Assembly (NCBI GenBank): GCA_964410965.1
Contig: CAYPIY010000001.1
Coordinates: 124,001 to 188,000, forward strand
Origin: JBBIRG01 sp964410965
GTDB lineage: Bacteria > CLD3 > SB21 > JBBIRG01
Direction: 5' to 3'
Length of the DNA: 64,000 nt
Below the pieces are notes generated by a model. The model did no database searches. It had not been told where the DNA came from and saw nothing but the letters and a program-made list of their open reading frames with translations. Both the position numbers and the translations under genes were made by a program. Below, one piece after another: positions 44,801 to 51,785 of this stretch; positions within the stretch are counted from its first letter, which is position 1; every line of letters starts with the position of its first letter.

Positions 44801-45498
44801 GTTGCAACACGGATTCCGTCGACATAAACTTTAGGGGAATTTGTGGCTGAACCCTGACGTAATCCTATTGTTCCATAATTTGCCGGATCAGTTGTTACAT
44901 CAGTACTTGTAATAATAATGCCCGTGGTAGGTTCACTTCCTCCAAGGGAAGGATTGACAAACAATTTTGACGGTTGCGAAAATTCACATTTCAAGACAAC
45001 CAGATAAGTCGAATCATACTTGAAGGAATTGGTCGTATAGGTTACCGGAGTTCCTCCTTTCGCTATTCCGAATAAAAATCTTCCGGATCCATTATCTTTT
45101 ACCCAAACACGGCCCCTGAAATTCGAACCAATCGGATTTGGGCCCAAATGTATAAAATATTCACCTGTCGAATTAACTGTATCAACATTAACCATAAATG
45201 CAGCATATATCGCACCCATCGTCTGAGTTGCATATGCTTTATTAAAATCGGATCCTGTTAATCCTCCGGGCATTATGACAGAATTACCGACTCCGGAACC
45301 TATATAATTTGTGTAGGATAATCCAGGAGAGGAAACCAATATAAAAGGTAATCCAGCACTTGCGGAGTGACAATACCAGCCATTTCCCGCCCTTAACGAA
45401 TCACCCGCCGGATAATCAAAATTTTCAACCAGTAACTGCGAATGCGCCAATGATCCGCACAGCGTCAGAAGCGCAAAAATCGTAAATAATCTTTTCAT
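38803..45498 (-). CDS. Giant secreted repetitive protein (LamG-like N-terminus, tandem cadherin-like domains, sorting tail)
   Basis: A 2231-residue exported protein. It has a signal peptide (1-20, LTLCGSLAHS), an N-terminal concanavalin/LamG-like region (about 22-240, LVENFDYPAGDSLRAGNGW) and then about 18 Ig/cadherin-like modules. Eight are near-identical 101-residue units (NDPPTISDITDKSTNEDTPI to DTDTFVLTVTAV); others are of the FGRxxVRKLTxVFxD type. An FN3-like unit and the NYPNPFNP type IX sorting tail follow. GGAG lies 8 bases before the ATG. Probably a cell-surface adhesin or fibre. The tandem units make length variation by recombination likely, and the assembly here deserves caution. 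Confidence 0.88.
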   Translation of the reverse strand: MKRLFTIFALLTLCGSLAHSQLLVENFDYPAGDSLRAGNGWYCHSASAGLPFILVSSPGLSYTNYIGSGVGNSVIMPGGLTGSDFNKAYATQTMGAIYAAFMVNVDTVNSTGEYFIHLGPNPIGSNFRGRVWVKDNGSGRFLFGIAKGGTPVTYTTNSFKYDSTYLVVLKCEFSQPSKLFVNPSLGGSEPTTGIIITSTDVTTDPANYGTIGLRQGSATNSPKVYVDGIRVATSWSEAAAEIPNDPPYIANALRDTSFSENFGRLMVRKLTEVFGDDDTPALTYGVSVLGSGITADIGTDTLYVNSTLDYTGDVSVRVTANDGSTTIADTFVVTVSGSGNQPPVVANALRDTSYSEDFGRIMVRKLTDVFSDPDTPSLTYSINVLGTGITADIGSDSLYINSNQNYNGSADVRVVADDGTTTVADTFTVTVNAENDPPVLTRNTGVGLDEGAGITITDQDHLRYDDPDNSASQLTYTLTAVPLNGTLKKTGMDLSVGNTFTQDDLNTDKIGYTHSGNETVTDTFKFTVSDGAGGNIPEQNFIFTINPVNDSPVISDITNKTTDEDTPITNIAFTIGDVDTPVGSLTLSGTSSNTTLVSNGNITFGGSGADRTLSITPNADQSGTTTISVIVSDGVASDTDTFVLTVTAVNDPPTISDITDKSTNEDTPINNIAFTVGDAETLAGSLTVSGTSSDTMLVSDGNIMFGGSGADRTLSITPNANQSGTTTISVIVSDGVASDTDTFVLTVTAVNDPPYLVQTFPDTSFGQNFGRKFIYKLSQFFADVDNPSLTYGATGSTGDVVPSISNDTLYVNSTLDFSGDVDIYVSAGDGEFTTLDTFNVSVTLVNDPPYVSQAVPDTTLPEDFGRKYIRKLTDVFTDPDNPTLTYGVSVLGGGGVTADISNDSLYINSVLNYNGTADVRVTARDASTTTADTFAVVVTPVNDAPVITEGASAEVTMSEDGSPTAFGLTLHASDTEGSTLTWSISSNAVNGSVAASGTGTSKVIGYVPVANYNGLDSFSIKISDGSLTDSIKVIVTLTPVNDPPTISDITDKSTNEDTPITNIAFTIGDVDTPVGSLTLSGTSSNTTLVSNGNITFGGSGADRTLSITPNADQSGTTTISVIVSDGVASDTDTFVLTVTAVNDPPTISDITDKSTNEDTPINNIAFTVGDAETPAGSLTVIGTSSNTTLVSNGNITFGGSGADRTLSITPNADQSGTTTISVIVSDGVASDTDTFVLTVTAVNDPPTISDITDKSTNEDTPINNIAFTVGDAETLAGSLTVSGTSSDTMLVSDGNIMFGGSGADRTLSITPNANQSGTTTISVIVSDGVASDSDTFVLTVTAVNDPPTITDITDKSTNEDTPITDISFTIDDLEMPAANLTLSRNSSNTTLVSNGNIIFGGTGANRTLSITPNANHSGTTTISVIVSDGVASDTDTFVLTVNTVNDPPMISDITDKSTNEDTPITNIAFTVGDIETPVADLTLSGTSSNTTLVSDGNIVFGGSGADRTLSITPNADQTGTTTISVIVSDGVASDTDTFVLTVNTVNDPPMISDITDKSTNEDTPITNIAFTVGDIETPVADLTLSGTSSNTTLVSDGNIVFGGSGADRTLSITSNADQTGTTTITVIVSDGVASDTDTFVLTVNAVNDAPYKISSMRDTTFSENFGRVGIADLNTVFDDVDHVSLSFTTSASGAGIVPGVSGDTLYISSTLNFNGDVDVYVNASDGEYTARDTFQVTVTAVNNAPYLVTMLRDTAYTEDFVQNFTYRLSQFFADVDNPALNYSATASGAGIIPEVSGDTLFISSTLNFNGAVDVFVSATDGEFTAYDTFSVTVTPVNDAPYVANPVANILLDEDFGKSYVASLSAVFGDADGGTLGYDAVSLSAGVNTLISGDSLYVLSVPDFTGMVDIRIWANDGEFTANDTFMVTVQDVNDPPVVVNALRDTSAAEDFGRMPVRLLTEVFGDIDNASLTYQAEVLGAGLTAGISQDTLYLNSELNYYGTVSLRVTAGDGLSTVSDTIDVTVDPVNDDPTVFSLISPADGDTLASITAPVEFRWQSSSDADPDVLSYTLVLYHPDFDTTIAGITDTTVTVDLNGRLISNAQYLWSVFVSDGTVMTLSSDTFAFRTPYVIGIANPAELPKAFSLAQNYPNPFNPATTIHFELPKQARVRLNIYNIQGQLVRTLVNGQSAAGRYHVIWDGRSDRGQTVSSGIYIYRIQAGDFVRTRKMMLLK
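38931..39585. repeat. Long direct repeat, copy 2 (identical to 33442-34096)
   Basis: Partner of the copy in the neighbouring giant gene; same orientation and same reading frame. First mismatch seen at 39586 versus 34097. Confidence 0.9.
40552..42370. repeat. 303-bp tandem repeats, six contiguous units
   Basis: Six in-frame 303-base units encoding the 101-residue cadherin-like module. Two further units lie at about 43250-43860, separated by three unrelated modules. Bases 41558-41860 and 43337-43639 appear identical (offset 1779). Confidence 0.88.
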
Positions 45499-45756
45499 GT
45501 GCTTTACTCCATGTTTGTTTTAAATATTTAATTATTAATCATCATCAGACTAATATTTTTGGATGCAAAAAAACCTGTATTCATGAGATCTGGTTCTTAT
45601 ATGTTATGGTAAATTTTATAATAATAAGAACGCAACGGGAAAGCAAGATTTATCTTTTCAATTTACATTACATCGAGCTTCATGATTTCCACACATAATC
45701 AGGTCTTTCGGATAAATATTGAAAACGATGATATTTTCGGATCATGACAAAATCAT
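45499..45756. other. Intergenic, no gene seen
   Basis: AT-rich stretch between the giant gene start and the tRNA-Thr promoter. It should contain the promoter of the 2231-residue protein gene; none is clear. Confidence 0.5.
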
Positions 45757-45784
45757 TTGCATTTTATTTTTTAAAAACTATATT
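45757..45784 (+). promoter_or_regulatory. Promoter of tRNA-Thr
   Basis: TTGCAT (45757-45762), 16-base spacer, TATATT (45779-45784), 18 bases before the tRNA. Confidence 0.6.
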
Positions 45785-45802
45785 AGCGTTTGTTAAAATA
45801 AA

Positions 45803-45874
45803 GCCACAATAGCTCAGCGGTAGAGCAGCTGTTTCGTAAACAGCAGGTCGCAGGTTCAAATCCCGCTTGTGGCT
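45803..45874 (+). tRNA. tRNA-Thr (anticodon CGT)
   Basis: Acceptor stem GCCACAA / TTGTGGC, D-arm GCTCAGCGGTAGAGC, anticodon stem GCTGT / ACAGC around loop TTCGTAA (anticodon CGT at 45835-45837), T-arm GCAGGTTCAAATCCCGC. CCA not encoded. A run of eight T follows directly. Confidence 0.95.
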
Positions 45875-46341
45875 CTTTTTTTTGCCACAAAGTCACTAAG
45901 GCACAAAGAGTTTTTGTAGTATTTCTGGAATCTCGTAGTTCAATTTAACAAATTTCTTGTCTCCGGCCAAATCCCGACAGCGTCAGTATTTTACAATCAG
46001 CAGATCATCACGACTGTGTAGGGATCACTCGATGCGGCAATTGTTTAATAATCATAAAATGGCAGTCTCCTCGAGTAGATCCGCGAGCACGGGAGCGGAT
46101 CGTATCGAGAGGCGGCTAAACGTCAATGGATAATAATCCCCGGTATGTATCAGAAACAAAAAATGAAATGAAGTTTTCTTCCTTGCGGTTCCCGGTCTTC
46201 ACGCTGAAGGCGTCTTAATATTGACAAATTTACGGTCCCATCTCGATAAATCCCGACGGGAGTCGGATCAAATACAATTACAGCAATTTCTAATAATTGA
46301 GTGCTTTGAAATACTTTGGATGACTTTTCAGGATTTTCCTG
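45875..46341. repeat. Gene-free stretch with REP-like elements (CTCGATAC family)
   Basis: Two blocks of the family seen at 26264-26970: 46019-46115 (CACTCGATGCGGCAATTG, CCTCGAGTAGATCCGCGAGC, GGATCGTATCGAGAGGCGGC) and 46225-46275 (CATCTCGATAAATCCCGAC). The remaining bases show nothing recognisable. Confidence 0.7.
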
Positions 46342-48036
46342 CTATTTTTGAGCGATCAGTTCCTCGGCCGCTTTGAGGGCTGATTCCGTGATCTTTTCCC
46401 CCCCTAGTAATTTTGCGATTTCCCTTACCTTTTCACCGGCCTGCAAAGGCCGGATCGCGGTCGTGGTTCTGCCTTCCGACTGGATCTTGACAACCGAATA
46501 ATGATGGTCGCCCATGGCGGCGATTTGCGGCAAATGCGTGATGCAGATCAGCTGATGATTTGCGGACAGCGTCCTGAGTTCCTTGCCCACCGCCTGCGCG
46601 ATACGTCCTGAAATGCCCACATCGATTTCATCAAAGATCAGCGTCGGAATGGAGTCGGAATGCGCGAGAACCGATTTCAGGCTCAGCATGATCCTGGAGA
46701 TCTCTCCGCCGGACGCGATTTTCGCAAGCGGTTTCGGCTCCTCACCCATATTGGCCGACAGATAAAACTCCACGGCATCATACCCTTTTGGCGTGGCCCT
46801 GACATGTTCGTCCTGAACCACCAGCCAGCTTTCGGGGTCCGGGACTTTTTCATTGTTCGTCCGGAGAACCGCATGTTCCATTCCCAGCTGTTTCATCCTC
46901 GAAATAACCAGGTTTTCAAGCTGTTTTCCTCCTTTACACCTCTGTTCCGAGAGTGCATCGGCAAGGTCAAGATATTTTGACCTTACGGAATCGAGGGATT
47001 TGTTGATCTGATCCACTTCAAAATCAAAATCTTCCGACTGCTGAACCATTTTCTCGAGTTCATGTTGTTTCGTGATCACCGCCTCAAGCGAGCCGTATTT
47101 TTTCTTCAGTTTCTGAAGCTGGGTCAGCCGGATACGGATATGTTCCAGTCGTTCGGGATCAAAAACGACTTTCCGGCTGTAGTTTCCGATCCACCGCGTA
47201 CATTCATCCATCTGGATTTTCGCCGTCTGAAAAGACTCCCACACCTCATCCACACGCGAATCGGTCGATCGGAGTTCGTCCAGCTGTTTGTGGATTTTGT
47301 CAAGCGCCGCGAGAACCGAGGAATCGGTCTCATACAGCGTTTCATATACTGACCGTGACAGCGCGTGGAGCTTTTCGGAACTCATCAGGATCTTTTCTTC
47401 CCGGAGCAGCTTCTCATCTTCATCCGGAAGCGGATTGACCTGCCGGATTTCCTTCAGTTGCGACGTGTAGAATTCATGTTTTTCCTTATAGGAGTCCCGG
47501 TTCCGGATCAGGTCTTGCCTGCGTTTCATCAGAGACTGGATTTCATCGTACACCATCCGGATCGATTCCAGCTCTTTGCCGTTCCGTACGAATGAATCCA
47601 GGTAATCGATATGGAGTTCCGGCCGCAGCAGGCTTTGGTGTTCGTGCTGCCCGTGAAGATCCGCCAGAACATCGCCGATCTGTTTCATCGCCGAGGTTGA
47701 GATCATCATATCGTTCACAAAACACCGGTTCTGGCCCTTTGCTGTTATTTCCCGCCGCAGGGTGACCGGTGACTCCGCCTCAATTTCAAGGTCTTTCAGA
47801 AGGGACAGGATCACAGGGTTATCCCGTATGTCAAACACCGCCTCGATCACGGCGCGGTCCGATCCCGAACGGATCAGCTCAGAGGACGCCCGTTCCCCGA
47901 GCACCATCGACAAGGCGCCGATCAGAATGGATTTTCCGGCGCCCGTTTCCCCGGTGATCACCGTCAGACCGGGATCAAAATCAATATGTGACTCCCCGAT
48001 CAGCGCGAAATTTTTTATGAATAAGGACTTTAACAT
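46342..48036 (-). CDS. recN: DNA repair protein RecN
   Basis: SMC-like ATPase acting early in double-strand break repair. The 564-residue product has the N-terminal ABC ATPase half (MLKSLFIKNFALI, Walker A GETGAGKS at 29-36), a central antiparallel coiled coil (about 150-370), and the C-terminal half with signature LAKIASGGEISRIMLSLKS and Walker B TLIFDEIDVGISG. Length is typical. Its start is 12 bases after the stop of the propeller gene upstream, so it may be the last gene of the ribH run. Only a weak Shine-Dalgarno (CCAGG) precedes the ATG. Confidence 0.96.
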   Translation of the reverse strand: MLKSLFIKNFALIGESHIDFDPGLTVITGETGAGKSILIGALSMVLGERASSELIRSGSDRAVIEAVFDIRDNPVILSLLKDLEIEAESPVTLRREITAKGQNRCFVNDMMISTSAMKQIGDVLADLHGQHEHQSLLRPELHIDYLDSFVRNGKELESIRMVYDEIQSLMKRRQDLIRNRDSYKEKHEFYTSQLKEIRQVNPLPDEDEKLLREEKILMSSEKLHALSRSVYETLYETDSSVLAALDKIHKQLDELRSTDSRVDEVWESFQTAKIQMDECTRWIGNYSRKVVFDPERLEHIRIRLTQLQKLKKKYGSLEAVITKQHELEKMVQQSEDFDFEVDQINKSLDSVRSKYLDLADALSEQRCKGGKQLENLVISRMKQLGMEHAVLRTNNEKVPDPESWLVVQDEHVRATPKGYDAVEFYLSANMGEEPKPLAKIASGGEISRIMLSLKSVLAHSDSIPTLIFDEIDVGISGRIAQAVGKELRTLSANHQLICITHLPQIAAMGDHHYSVVKIQSEGRTTTAIRPLQAGEKVREIAKLLGGEKITESALKAAEELIAQK

Positions 48037-48048
48037 GCCTGGAGAAAA

Positions 48049-50352
48049 TTATTTTCGAATGACAGCTATTTTTCCGGTCATTTTCCTGAACCGGATTGAA
48101 GCGCTTTCACTGGGATAAACATGATAAATATATATCCCGCTTGCCACATTTTGTCCTTTGCCGTTCTTTCCGTCCCATGTGACAGACGCCGTTATGGTCG
48201 CGACCGAGATTTTCTTTACGATTTCGCCGGCAAGGGTCATGATCGTGATATTGGATTTGTCCGGAACGGATAAAAAGGATACATAATCGTGCTGACCGAT
48301 TATAAACGGATTCGGATAAACGGTGACGTTTTCACCGGCAGACGCACTGGCCAACGGGTTTTTCAGCCTGGACAGTCCTTTGTTGTAACTCCCGAAATAA
48401 AGATACAGCCCGTCAGGGTCGGAGGTGATGCTGATAATATTGTTATCTACGATTCGGCTGTTGGATATATTATAATGAACCCAGTTTCCGTTTGAAGTCA
48501 GAAGACTGACTCCTTCCGCGGTTGCGATCCATTTGTTGTTGAACTTATCCACATGAATGTCCTTGATATACTCGCCCTTGGGCCCATCCGGATATTCGTA
48601 TTTCGTGCTGAAAAAACCATTGTATGACTGCAAGCCCACATCCGTTCCGATCCAAAGGGTATAATCCCTGTCTTCAGCGATAGCCGTAGTGTTGTTGCTT
48701 ATCAATCCGTCGTTAATCGTATAATTGACCACACTCGTCGAACTGACATCAAGTAAACTGCCCGAAGGACGGAGAATCAGCAATCCCTTGCCGATGGAGA
48801 CTATATCCACGGCATAAGTTGTAACCCAATACTGACCGTATGAATCATAAAGGATGCGAAAGGGATTGACACAATTAAGAAGCTTTGAGGGCGTATAATA
48901 ATAAAACTGATTCGTTGCCGGATGATATACCGCAAGGGCCCTTTCGGTATCGCAGGGTTTATTCACCGATATCAGGATGTTATTTCCCGGGCCTTTGAAT
49001 ATATTATTAATCATGGTGACGCTATTGCATTGCCCCGTGGGTTCCTGGTAAATGGCGAGCCCGTTCGTGTAATCGATTTTCCGAACCGTTTTTGTGGCGG
49101 GATTGTATGCGGCAAGACCATGAGACCAGCTTCCAAGCCAGATTTTGCCCGAATCGTCTACCGTTACATTCTGAAAATTATTCGTGGGCAAATCCGGCAA
49201 ACCGGATGAATGAAAATTTTCCCATTTATCGTTTCGCGTATCAAGTTTGTAAAAGCCCGGCCCGGGTATGCCGTAAGCACTCAGGGAACTGCACCACAAA
49301 TTCCTCTGGGAATCGAATTTGAGGCCTGAAAAATAATTCGCTCGGGGTGTGTTGGGTGTATAGCATTTCCAGGCGTCATCATAAACGCAGATATCACTTC
49401 GGTCGCTGATCAGGGTGTTTTTCCCGCCGACAGATCCTGTAAAAAACCTTATCGAAAATGAATTACCAAGGGAATCGGACAGGGTAAGATTCAGGTTTTC
49501 CCATGTTCCCGTTTCATATCGATATACGGACGAGGCGTTATACGCGTAAAGATCTTCACCCTGCGCAAGCAGCGTGTAATTTCCGGAGGGTAAATTTCCG
49601 GTTACCGCCTCGAACCATCCGGTAAGATCGTTAAACCTGAATATACGCTGATTATTGGTCGAAACATAAAGCTGATCCTGATAAACCACAAATGATTTCA
49701 TGGAAGCGGAAGTCAGTCCCTGGTTATTGCTGTACACAGTCCACGCAGCCGGAGACTGGAAATTCGACTGGTACCGGTTCGCCTTCGCAATGGAATTCGA
49801 TGTCATACACCAGATATACCGGGAATCGGAAACGGAGGAAAGGACCTGAGTGCCTGAATTCAGGGTTCCCAATCTTGCGGCAATTCCGATCACGCTGAGC
49901 TTTTCCAGGTCAAAAAGTACAAAACTTCCGGAAGTTGCAATGAACAGGGAATCGCCGTCTGCGGACATATCATTTATCAAAGTACCCGTTAAGGAAGAAA
50001 CCAACTGCCATTGCCTGCTGCTCAGACTGAAAAAATTGAGAACGCCGTCGCTTCCAGAGGCGATGATCCGGCCACCGCCCGTATCCACGGTTATGCTCCC
50101 GCATTGATTATTGCTGATACCGTCTGTATTCGAAAAAAGACTGAAATTTCGTGACTGTAAAGAAAATTCGGTTACGCCTCCCCCGGTGGCATACCAAACT
50201 GAATTCTGATACCGGACTGCATCCCTGGTTTCAAAAGCGGATGTATAAGATTTCCAGTCCCGGTCAGACTGGGCGATAACTGAATGATACTGCAGAAATA
50301 TAAGCGTTAAAGCGAAAAATATCCGGAAAAGAGATAAACGAATCAATAACAT
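48049..50352 (-). CDS. Exported beta-propeller protein with FlgD-like/type IX sorting tail
   Basis: A 767-residue protein. The frame is open to 50418, but ATG 50352 starts a clear signal peptide (LSLFRIFFALTLIFLQYHSVIAQ), has AAGG six bases upstream and avoids overlap with ribH, so I use it. The body contains repeated blade-like units in the style of two-component-regulator propellers (WYATGGGVTEFS, DSLFIATSGSFVLFDL, DYTLWIGTDVGLQSYNG, NKWIATAEGVSLL). The C-terminal about 85 residues (VYPNPFIIGQHDYV to the end) form a FlgD-like Ig domain. Probably surface-displayed or secreted; related PorZ-like propellers work in type IX secretion itself, which is a possible alternative role. Confidence 0.85.
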   Translation of the reverse strand: MLLIRLSLFRIFFALTLIFLQYHSVIAQSDRDWKSYTSAFETRDAVRYQNSVWYATGGGVTEFSLQSRNFSLFSNTDGISNNQCGSITVDTGGGRIIASGSDGVLNFFSLSSRQWQLVSSLTGTLINDMSADGDSLFIATSGSFVLFDLEKLSVIGIAARLGTLNSGTQVLSSVSDSRYIWCMTSNSIAKANRYQSNFQSPAAWTVYSNNQGLTSASMKSFVVYQDQLYVSTNNQRIFRFNDLTGWFEAVTGNLPSGNYTLLAQGEDLYAYNASSVYRYETGTWENLNLTLSDSLGNSFSIRFFTGSVGGKNTLISDRSDICVYDDAWKCYTPNTPRANYFSGLKFDSQRNLWCSSLSAYGIPGPGFYKLDTRNDKWENFHSSGLPDLPTNNFQNVTVDDSGKIWLGSWSHGLAAYNPATKTVRKIDYTNGLAIYQEPTGQCNSVTMINNIFKGPGNNILISVNKPCDTERALAVYHPATNQFYYYTPSKLLNCVNPFRILYDSYGQYWVTTYAVDIVSIGKGLLILRPSGSLLDVSSTSVVNYTINDGLISNNTTAIAEDRDYTLWIGTDVGLQSYNGFFSTKYEYPDGPKGEYIKDIHVDKFNNKWIATAEGVSLLTSNGNWVHYNISNSRIVDNNIISITSDPDGLYLYFGSYNKGLSRLKNPLASASAGENVTVYPNPFIIGQHDYVSFLSVPDKSNITIMTLAGEIVKKISVATITASVTWDGKNGKGQNVASGIYIYHVYPSESASIRFRKMTGKIAVIRK

Positions 50353-50360
50353 GAATTGCC

Positions 50361-50825
50361 TTACTTTAATTTCTTTAATACCTGAATCATTTCCATTGCT
50401 GTCATGGCAGCTTCCCATCCCTTGTTACCCATTTTCGTGCCTGCCCGTTCGATGGCTTCCTCAATCGTTTCGGTTGTCAGAATTCCGAAAATGACAGGAA
50501 TGCCTGTGTTGAGACTCACATGTGCAATGCCTTTGGTTACTTCATTGGCGATATAATCAAAATGAGGCGTGCCACCGCGGATTACGGCTCCGAGACAAAT
50601 AACGGCCTCGTATTTCCCGGATGATGCCGTTTTCTGTGCGGCTAATGGTATTTCAAATGATCCCGGAACCTTGATCAGTTCCACATCGTCCGGATTTCCG
50701 TCATGCCGGACCAGGCAATCAATTGCACCATCCAGAAGACGGTCAGTTATAAAAGAATTGAACCGGCTTTGGACGATAGCTATTTTTGTGTTCTGAGCCG
50801 TAATTTTTCCTTCTATGGCTTTCAT
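50361..50825 (-). CDS. ribH: 6,7-dimethyl-8-ribityllumazine synthase
   Basis: Penultimate enzyme of riboflavin synthesis, condensing 5-amino-6-ribitylaminouracil with 3,4-dihydroxy-2-butanone 4-phosphate; usually a 60-mer or pentamer. The 154-residue protein is full-length with family motifs VQSRFNSFITDRLL, VPGSFEIPLAAQK, CLGAVIRGGTPHFDYIANE (catalytic His in TPHFDY) and GTKMGNKGWEAA near the C-terminus. AGGAAACC precedes the ATG. Its stop is 8 bases before the propeller gene. Other rib genes are not in the window. Confidence 0.97.
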   Translation of the reverse strand: MKAIEGKITAQNTKIAIVQSRFNSFITDRLLDGAIDCLVRHDGNPDDVELIKVPGSFEIPLAAQKTASSGKYEAVICLGAVIRGGTPHFDYIANEVTKGIAHVSLNTGIPVIFGILTTETIEEAIERAGTKMGNKGWEAAMTAMEMIQVLKKLK

Positions 50826-50843
50826 AAGGTTTCCTGCATTTTA

Positions 50844-51785
50844 TTAAAATTTAAGTTGAAGTGACGATGCGTAAACCATTCTTCGGTCAATAAATAACGG
50901 ATGGATCCTGAATCCAAGAGTAACCTTTTCCGATTCCCTGTTTTTTCTTTTAACAGTCCAGGCAGCATCCAGCGCGCTCAAAAAACGGTTAACAAGGAAA
51001 ACGCCGGTTAAATTCCTCGAATACCGGAAATACCGGTTGCTTGTGTTCCTCATGCCGCGGTATTTGATCATCCGGGTAGTGAGTTCTTTATAAGTGTATC
51101 CTGTCGGTGAATCGCCGGGAGTATAATCCGGATCAATTCCCGGTCCTGCATCTGACCAGCCAAGTGCGAACTGTTCGGGATATTTATAAATCATCTCGTA
51201 GTACTGCTGCATTCCGCTGCCGTACAAATGATGCGTCGAAACTCCCGTTTTTGTTCCCCACTGGCTTTCGGCCTGATACAATTTTTGCTTGTCGATCCCG
51301 GCGGATTTGCGTCCCAAGTCACCGTCAGGCAATCCAAGCTGGGATTCAATGAATGAAAGATACTTGTCAACGTCCCATTCTTTGTTGGCATAGGTTTCAA
51401 ATTTGTCTTCGTATTTTTTTCCCTGTGACTTGTAATTAAAATATAAACCCCAGCTTATCGCCTCAAGAGCCATAAAACCTATGCCTTTGATCAGGCTTTC
51501 ATTTCCCTTCCGGGCGTATAATTCCCCTGCACCGGGTAAGGCAAGGGAAAACAGCACAGCTTTCGGAACTGATTTCTTTTTTCCTGCACTTGAAAAGGAA
51601 AGTTCCTTATCCTGAATTCCCGGTTTTCCGGCGAAAAAAGAGATACCCTTTTTCAGGTCTTCCTGTGAGGAAATGGCTTTCATGGTAAAACCCGGATCTT
51701 GATTCTGAGCGAACGAAGATAATACGCAACCGGAAATGAATAAAACCAAGCCGGGAAATATGCAAAAACACTTACTTTTTCTCAT
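50844..51785 (-). CDS. Exported/membrane protein with PGAG motif (DUF5683-like), unknown function
   Basis: A 313-residue protein with an N-terminal signal (residues about 8-27, FPGLVLFISGCVLSSFAQ; the Cys may be a lipobox). A hydrophobic region around residues 75-115 carries KAVLFSLALPGAGELYARK, a motif common in Bacteroidota-type envelope proteins often annotated DUF5683. The remainder (about 120-313) is rich in Tyr, Lys and Asp without recognised domain. ATG 51785 overlaps the end of the upstream GWxTD-like gene, so the two are translationally coupled and probably cooperate. A TTG one codon earlier is possible. Confidence 0.65.
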   Translation of the reverse strand: MRKSKCFCIFPGLVLFISGCVLSSFAQNQDPGFTMKAISSQEDLKKGISFFAGKPGIQDKELSFSSAGKKKSVPKAVLFSLALPGAGELYARKGNESLIKGIGFMALEAISWGLYFNYKSQGKKYEDKFETYANKEWDVDKYLSFIESQLGLPDGDLGRKSAGIDKQKLYQAESQWGTKTGVSTHHLYGSGMQQYYEMIYKYPEQFALGWSDAGPGIDPDYTPGDSPTGYTYKELTTRMIKYRGMRNTSNRYFRYSRNLTGVFLVNRFLSALDAAWTVKRKNRESEKVTLGFRIHPLFIDRRMVYASSLQLKF

